From positions 1,488,001 to 1,552,000 of the forward strand of contig NZ_CP028271.1 of the NCBI RefSeq assembly GCF_009914055.1: a stretch of DNA of 64,000 nt. The letters are read 5' to 3'. A model generated the notes under the pieces. It was not told where the DNA came from. It searched no databases and was given only the letters and a program-made list of their open reading frames with translations. Origin of the DNA: Mixta intestinalis (GTDB taxonomy: Bacteria > Pseudomonadota > Gammaproteobacteria > Enterobacterales > Enterobacteriaceae). The stretch's first letter is position 1. Each line of letters opens with the position of its first letter. Shown piece after piece: positions 59,848 through 64,000 of this stretch. Both the position numbers and the translations under genes were made by a program.

Positions 59848-60162
59848 ATGAAACTAATGAAATTGTTTACCGGTACAGCCACCGCAGCCGTCGTCGCACT
59901 GTTGCTGAGCGCCTGTGCGCCAACGTCAACACAGGAAGGCACCGGCGGCTATATTGACGACACCGTCGTCACCACGAAAGTAAAAACAGAATTTTTGCGC
60001 GATGAAACGCTGAAAGCGCGCGAGATTAACGTCGAAACCTTTAAAGGTCGCGTACAGCTGAGCGGTTTTGTCTCTTCGCCGCAAATGGCTAATCACGCAG
60101 TGGAAGTGACGCGCCGCGTACCTGGCGTGAAGTCTGTGGTTAACAACATGCAGATTAAATAA
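59848..60162 (+). CDS. BON-domain lipoprotein
   Basis: A 104-residue exported lipoprotein. The signal peptide ends in LLLSAC with lipidation at the Cys near residue 23. A single BON domain follows (DDTVVTTKVKTEFLRDETLKAREINVETFKGRVQLSGFV, then RRVPGVKSVVNNMQIK). BON domains bind phospholipid or support the envelope, as in OsmY and DolP, which have two; this protein has one. GGGAGTAGCAGG precedes the start. It is a single gene, followed by a long perfect palindrome. Confidence 0.85.
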   Translation: MKLMKLFTGTATAAVVALLLSACAPTSTQEGTGGYIDDTVVTTKVKTEFLRDETLKAREINVETFKGRVQLSGFVSSPQMANHAVEVTRRVPGVKSVVNNMQIK

Positions 60163-60164
60163 GC

Positions 60165-60202
60165 TGTCTTTCAAGGCCGCGAGAGCGCGGCCTTGAAAGA
60201 CA
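60165..60202. repeat. Perfect 17-base inverted repeat with 4-base loop
   Basis: TGTCTTTCAAGGCCGCG (60165-60181) and CGCGGCCTTGAAAGACA (60186-60202) pair perfectly around AGAG, 3 bases past the BON gene stop. It could stop transcription or protect the mRNA 3' end, but no T-run follows on either strand. Confidence 0.75.
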
Positions 60203-60376
60203 TCGATGCTGCTGACAACTCTCCGCTCCGCGCCCAACGGATGACGTCAAATCAGGCGATACGGGGCAGAACGTCGCTATTTATGGCCCTGCGCGTTAAA
60301 TTTGTCCCCGGTTATTGTCCGACATTACCGTTTTCCCATCTGCCTGACAAAAGAAAGTTAAGTGCAAAATAGTCCC

Positions 60377-60553
60377 TCAGACCACGGGCTTAATCACTTT
60401 TTCTGCCTCACGTGGAAACTTTTCACACAGCGCCTCGCCCATTTTAATGACAGCATCGACAAAATCGCCGTCCAGCTTAATTTCAGGATGCTGACGAAGC
60501 ACCTCCACTAATACCGCTCCTACCAGTAGATCACTTTTTAACGCAAGTGTCAT
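60377..60553 (-). CDS. Small hypothetical protein, 58 residues
   Basis: A reading frame from ATG at 60553 to TGA at 60377 with a strong binding site (GGAGG, 5 bases before the ATG). The product begins MTLALKSDLLVGAVLVEVLR and ends EKFPREAEKVIKPVV. It is mixed acidic and basic, predicted mostly helical, without a signal peptide; it has one Cys. I do not recognise a family. Confidence 0.65.
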   Translation of the reverse strand: MTLALKSDLLVGAVLVEVLRQHPEIKLDGDFVDAVIKMGEALCEKFPREAEKVIKPVV

Positions 60554-60959
60554 AAACGCCTCCGGTTTCGCTTGAAATACACCGTGATCTATAGCACAAC
60601 TTTTGCCGCTTCGGATTCTTACACCATCACACCGGCCAGATTCAGATCCAGGCTAAAGTAGACATTTATCGCGCTTTAATGTCTTCAACGGTATAAACAG
60701 GTTTGCTGAGGCGGCGGCGTTACCGAAACGCAGCATTTCTTTTTGACTTTTGCCTGGCAAATTGTGCCTTATGCTTTTTTTTAAAATGCGTTTGAATTTA
60801 AAATAGGAAAACCGGGCATCCGGTAACCCGCTTTGTCTAAATGTTAAAATTTATCACTCTAAATGGTGAGTTTTACGTTGCGAGAAAAAAGCGAAAGGAT
60901 TATTTTGCTGTTCTTCCCGTGAGATTTTGGTTCGATGCCTCGGAGGGGCGGGCGATCAA
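60554..60959. other. Intergenic region before the Cys-cluster gene
   Basis: About 400 bases between divergent genes. No further reading frame with a credible binding site was seen. It should hold the promoters of the 58-residue protein and of the yciC-direction genes. Confidence 0.4.
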
Positions 60960-61379
60960 ATGAGCGATATTCTTAATCCCTGTGTTTCCTGTGGCGCCTG
61001 CTGCGCCCATTTCCGTGTTTCCTTTTACTGGGCTGAAGCTGACGATGCCGGCGGATGCGTCCCTGCTGACATGACCGAGCCGCTTAACCTGCTGATGCGC
61101 AATATGCGCGGCACCAACGCACGCGCGCCGCGCTGTGTCGCCTTGCAGGGCGAAGTGGGCCAGTGCGTTTCCTGCGGCATTTATGAAAACCGTCCCACGC
61201 CCTGCCGTGATTTTGCCATGTCGGGCGAGAATGGCGTCTGGAATGAAGCCTGCGATCGCGCACGGGCAAAATATGGCCTGCCGCCGCTGTTTTCTGCCAG
61301 CCTGCCGTCGGTTACGGAAAGTTATGTAAGTCTGGGTGCCAGTTCAGCGTCAGACCATGTACAATCGCCGGATCTGTAA
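60960..61379 (+). CDS. YkgJ-family cysteine-cluster protein
   Basis: A 139-residue protein of the YkgJ/UPF0153 zinc or iron-sulfur cluster family. The N-terminal [11 protein letters not shown] and the later [17 protein letters not shown] give the conserved cysteine set. There is no signal peptide. The ATG at 60960 gives the family N-terminus ([15 protein letters not shown]); the longer frame to 60927 is not needed. The function is unknown. yciC starts 25 bases after its stop, so they may share a transcript. Confidence 0.85.
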   Translation: MSDILNPCVSCGACCAHFRVSFYWAEADDAGGCVPADMTEPLNLLMRNMRGTNARAPRCVALQGEVGQCVSCGIYENRPTPCRDFAMSGENGVWNEACDRARAKYGLPPLFSASLPSVTESYVSLGASSASDHVQSPDL

Positions 61380-61404
61380 ACCGGTTATTATCAAAGGAGT
61401 GTAC

Positions 61405-62142
61405 ATGTCCATCACGGCGGGCTCGCTATACCGTGACACGGGTAATTTTTTACGCCATCAGCTGGTAACAGTTGTGCTGATCGCGCTACTGACCTCATTT
61501 ATAACGGTCATGCTTAACCATGCGCTCACGCCAGGTGCCGATCAGCTCTCTATTCTCAATGAAGGAGATAACGGCAACGCCAGCTCGTTGATCGAAATCA
61601 TTCAGAATATGACACCTGAACAGCAACAGGTGCTGCTACGCACTTCAGCCGCCGGCACCTTTGCGTCGCTGGTGGGCAATACGCTGCTGCTGGGCGGGAT
61701 GCTCTGTCTGATCCCGTTGGTTTCATCGGGCCAGCGTATCAGCGCCCTGCGCGCTATCGGTGCTTCCGCGCCTTTACTGCCGCGCCTGCTGTTGCTGACG
61801 TTTCTCATCACGCTGCTGGTACAGCTGGGCTTTATGGCGCTGGTCGTCCCCGGCATTATCCTGGGCATACTGTTTTCCCTGGCGCCGGTGATTCTGGCTA
61901 CGGAAAAAACCGGGATTATTGCCGCTATGCGCGCCAGCTCACGCCTCGCCTGGGCGAATATCAAACTGATTTCACCAGCGGTGTTGGTCTGGATACTGGC
62001 TAAACTGGCGCTGCTGCTGATGTCGTCTTCATTTGCCGTTTTGCCTGTCAACATCGCCGCAATAGTGATTAATGCTCTGAGCAACCTGGTGTCAGCAATA
62101 CTGGTAATTTATCTGTTCCGTCTTTATATGCTGCTGCGTTAA
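61405..62142 (+). CDS. yciC: YciC inner-membrane protein (UPF0259)
   Basis: A 245-residue protein with about six membrane segments, matching E. coli YciC (247) in length and position before yciB and yciA. It begins [20 protein letters not shown] and includes [22 protein letters not shown]. The ATG follows AAAGGAGTGTAC; the longer frame from 61336 overlaps the upstream gene and is rejected. The function is not established. Confidence 0.93.
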   Translation: MSITAGSLYRDTGNFLRHQLVTVVLIALLTSFITVMLNHALTPGADQLSILNEGDNGNASSLIEIIQNMTPEQQQVLLRTSAAGTFASLVGNTLLLGGMLCLIPLVSSGQRISALRAIGASAPLLPRLLLLTFLITLLVQLGFMALVVPGIILGILFSLAPVILATEKTGIIAAMRASSRLAWANIKLISPAVLVWILAKLALLLMSSSFAVLPVNIAAIVINALSNLVSAILVIYLFRLYMLLR

Positions 62143-62147
62143 AAGCA

Positions 62148-62178
62148 AACGGCATAGCTGCTATGCCGTTACGTTTTT
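62148..62178 (+). terminator. Terminator of yciC
   Basis: AACGGCATAG (62148-62157) pairs with CTATGCCGTT (62161-62170) and is followed by ACGTTTTTA. It lies before yciB, which may therefore have its own promoter or depend on read-through. Confidence 0.7.
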
Positions 62179-62205
62179 ACTTTCAGGCACCATCTGGAAT
62201 TGACT

Positions 62206-62742
62206 ATGAAACAACTACTCGACTTTCTTCCGCTTGTCGTCTTCTTCGTTTTCTACAAGCTATACGATATTTATGTCGCCTCCGGGGCGTTGATTGTGGC
62301 TACAGGCCTGGCGCTGGTGATCGGCTGGATTATCTATCGCCGCCTGGAAAAAATGACTATCGTGACCTTTGTGCTGGTCGCGGTATTTGGCACCCTGACG
62401 CTGATATTCCATAACGATGAGTTTATTAAGTGGAAGGTCACCGTCATTTATGTGCTGTTTGCGCTGGCTATGCTTTACAGCCAGTTTTTTATGGAAAAAC
62501 CACTTATCCAGTCGATGCTGGGTAAAGAGCTTCAGCTGCCGCAGCCGGTCTGGCGCAAACTGAATATTGCGTGGGCAATCTTCTTTTTCGCCTGTGGCGC
62601 GGCGAATATCTACGTTGCCTTTTGGCTGCCGCAGGCATTCTGGGTTAACTTTAAAGTGTTCGGCCTTACCGGGCTGACGCTGCTGTTTACTCTGATATGC
62701 GGTATCTATATTTACCGCCTGATGCCGCAACAGCAAAAATAA
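62206..62742 (+). CDS. yciB: YciB inner-membrane septation protein
   Basis: A 178-residue protein with five membrane segments (E. coli YciB/IspZ 179), involved in cell envelope integrity and, in Shigella, septation. It begins [21 protein letters not shown] and ends [13 protein letters not shown]. The ATG at 62206 follows GGA by 7 bases. It sits between yciC and yciA, as in E. coli. Confidence 0.95.
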   Translation: MKQLLDFLPLVVFFVFYKLYDIYVASGALIVATGLALVIGWIIYRRLEKMTIVTFVLVAVFGTLTLIFHNDEFIKWKVTVIYVLFALAMLYSQFFMEKPLIQSMLGKELQLPQPVWRKLNIAWAIFFFACGAANIYVAFWLPQAFWVNFKVFGLTGLTLLFTLICGIYIYRLMPQQQK

Positions 62743-62750
62743 CCGTTATC

Positions 62751-62778
62751 GCCCGACGCTCATCGCCGGGCTTTTTTT
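62751..62778 (+). terminator. Terminator of yciB
   Basis: GCCCG pairs with CGGGC around an eleven-base loop, followed by seven T residues. It starts 8 bases past the yciB stop. Confidence 0.65.
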
Positions 62779-62800
62779 ACCATGATAAAAGAACAGCGCA

Positions 62801-63220
62801 ATGGACAACGATCGCAAGCCGCAAGGCGAAATGGTGCTACGTACCCTGGCAATGCCGGCAGATACCAATGCCAACGGGGATATTTTCGGCGGCTGGCTGA
62901 TGTCGCAAATGGATATCGGCGGAGCGATTCTGGCGAAAGAGATCGCTGAAGGACGCGTGGTTACGGTGCGCGTGGATGGGATGACCTTTCTTAAACCGGT
63001 TGCCGTAGGCGATGTGGTTAGCTGCCATGCCCGCTGTATCCGCACCGGCACCAGTTCGATGACGATTAACGTGGAAGTATGGATTAAAAAAGTCTCTTCC
63101 GAGCCGCTGGGCCAGCGCTACTGCACCACCGAAGCAAGCTTTGTTTACGTCGCGGTTGATGAAAATGGAAAATCGCGCCCGCTCCCTGCCGGGAAAAGCC
63201 ACTTTCAGTCGGCAGAGTAG
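62801..63220 (+). CDS. yciA: Acyl-CoA thioesterase YciA
   Basis: A 139-residue hot-dog fold thioesterase that hydrolyses a wide range of acyl-CoA esters (E. coli 132). The conserved ADTNANGDIFGGWLMSQMD stretch carries the catalytic Asn and Asp. RVDGMTFLKPVAVGDVVSCHAR follows. It has a slightly longer C-terminal tail than E. coli YciA. The binding site is weak. It converges on tonB. Confidence 0.95.
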   Translation: MDNDRKPQGEMVLRTLAMPADTNANGDIFGGWLMSQMDIGGAILAKEIAEGRVVTVRVDGMTFLKPVAVGDVVSCHARCIRTGTSSMTINVEVWIKKVSSEPLGQRYCTTEASFVYVAVDENGKSRPLPAGKSHFQSAE

Positions 63221-63222
63221 AT

Positions 63223-63256
63223 AAAAAAACGGCTACCCAAAGGTAGCCATTTTTTC
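63223..63256. terminator. Bidirectional terminator between yciA and tonB
   Basis: AAAAAAACGGCTACC pairs with GGTAGCCATTTTTT. T-runs on both strands serve both convergent genes. Confidence 0.88.
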
Positions 63257-63267
63257 AGCTGGCGGTT

Positions 63268-63999
63268 TTATTCCATGCTGGTGCCACCGTTAATACGGAA
63301 CACGATGGTCATCGTCAAATTGCTGCCGGGCTTGCCGCTTTCATAGCGCCATTTTCTCATCGCCTGTTTAACGTCGCGCTCAAACATATTGCGGGGCTGG
63401 GCGGAAAGAATGCGGATATTGTCAACGCGTCCGTCGCTATCCACATCATACTGCACGCGAACGCGCCCTTCGATACGCAGCGCAAATGCGCGCGCCGGAT
63501 AGGCAGGCTTGCCCACGCTCAGCGCCCGCGGCCCGGTAGATATTGAGCGCGAAGGCGCGGAAGAGCGCGTCGGCGCGGTAGATGGACGCGCAGAAGCCGA
63601 CAACGGGTTATCATTATCAAACGGCGAAGCCTGACGCGGTTCGGTATGCGGCTTCACCTCTTTACGCGGTTTGACCACTTCTTTTTTAACCGGTTTCGGC
63701 TTAGGCTTAGGTTTCGGTTTCGGAATCGCTACCGGCTCTGGTTTCGGCGGCTCCGGCACCGGTTCGGGTTCAGGCTCCGGTTGTGGTTCCGGCGCGGCCT
63801 GCGGTGGCGCAGACTGAGGCTCCGGCTGCACTTCGGGTGCCACCAGCGAGACGCTAATCGGCTGCGAAGTTTTAGGCGCTTCAATCACCTGATGAAATGA
63901 AGTATAAAGCAAAGCGGCAATCACGCTGCCGTGCAGCACCACTGAAAGCAATACGGGTATTGATAAGCGGCGAGGTAAAGGAGTCGTCAGCGTTGTCAT
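63268..63999 (-). CDS. tonB: Energy transducer TonB
   Basis: A 243-residue protein that couples the proton-motive force (through ExbB/ExbD) to outer-membrane siderophore and vitamin B12 receptors (E. coli 239). The N-terminal membrane helix (SIPVLLSVVLHGSVIAALLY) carries the conserved His in SVVLHGS. A Pro-rich periplasmic spacer follows, with Glu-Pro then Lys-Pro repeats (about residues 58-105). The C-terminal domain reads YPARAFALRIEGRVRVQYDV and FERDVKQAMRKWRYE. The ATG is at 63999, one base from the window edge; it resembles the family N-terminus, so the gene appears complete, though its upstream region is outside. Confidence 0.95.
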   Translation of the reverse strand: MTTLTTPLPRRLSIPVLLSVVLHGSVIAALLYTSFHQVIEAPKTSQPISVSLVAPEVQPEPQSAPPQAAPEPQPEPEPEPVPEPPKPEPVAIPKPKPKPKPKPVKKEVVKPRKEVKPHTEPRQASPFDNDNPLSASARPSTAPTRSSAPSRSISTGPRALSVGKPAYPARAFALRIEGRVRVQYDVDSDGRVDNIRILSAQPRNMFERDVKQAMRKWRYESGKPGSNLTMTIVFRINGGTSME

Positions 64000-64000
64000 A

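Noticed and set aside
63268..63999. Repeats in the tonB region as a tandem repeat array
   Set aside because: They encode the normal Glu-Pro and Lys-Pro spacer of TonB.

Overview
This window is chromosomal DNA from a member of the Enterobacterales. The gene order matches the E. coli 28-29 min region (sap, fabI, rnb, pdeR, osmB, yciH, pyrF, lapB, lapA, pgpB, ribA, acnA, cysB, topA, yciN, sohB, yciK, btuR, rluB, yciO, rnm, trp operon, yciC, yciB, yciA, tonB). Split trpG and trpD, an rpfF neighbour of the pdeR homologue and the overall protein divergence suggest Erwiniaceae (Pantoea, Erwinia, Mixta or a relative). That placement is inference from remembered proteins, not from a search.

Layout. 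1-4220: end of the sap ABC transporter operon and fabI. 4396-15000: a less conserved stretch with two CMD/AhpD-like proteins, LysR and MocR regulators, a lysine tRNA with a CUU anticodon, the blue-light protein BluF, an isolated cheV and a PTS IICB permease. 15026-25045: a YdeP-like molybdoenzyme, rnb, a CstA/BtsT-type carbon transporter with its YbdD-like partner, then a convergent rpfR/rpfF pair that looks like a complete DSF-type fatty-acid quorum-sensing module joined to c-di-GMP turnover. 25186-27039: kdgT with a KdgR-like operator, and an orphan araD. 27432-43362: the conserved osmB-to-btuR block. 43292-48062: an inserted sugar-use cassette (GPH symporter, family 3 glycosidase, AraC regulator) with a perfect CRP half-site pair upstream. 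48244-52872: rluB, then an AT-rich interval with a probable double-glycine-leader microcin precursor and a trypsin-like lipoprotein, then yciO and rnm. 52939-59703: trp promoter/operator, attenuator and trpE-G-D-C(F)-B-A. 59848-63999: a BON lipoprotein, a Cys-cluster protein, yciC, yciB, yciA and tonB.

Most notable points: (i) the rpfR-rpfF quorum-sensing pair; (ii) the putative unmodified microcin at 49744-50067, next to an exported serine-protease-like lipoprotein, with no dedicated exporter or immunity gene recognisable in the window; (iii) trpC(F) carries a one-base insertion near 56750 that breaks the reading frame; (iv) the trp leader peptide lacks the usual stop after Trp-Trp-Arg-Thr-Ser and would run almost into the terminator; (v) an uncommon tRNA-Lys(CUU). 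No insertion sequences, integrases, rRNA genes or CRISPR arrays were seen.
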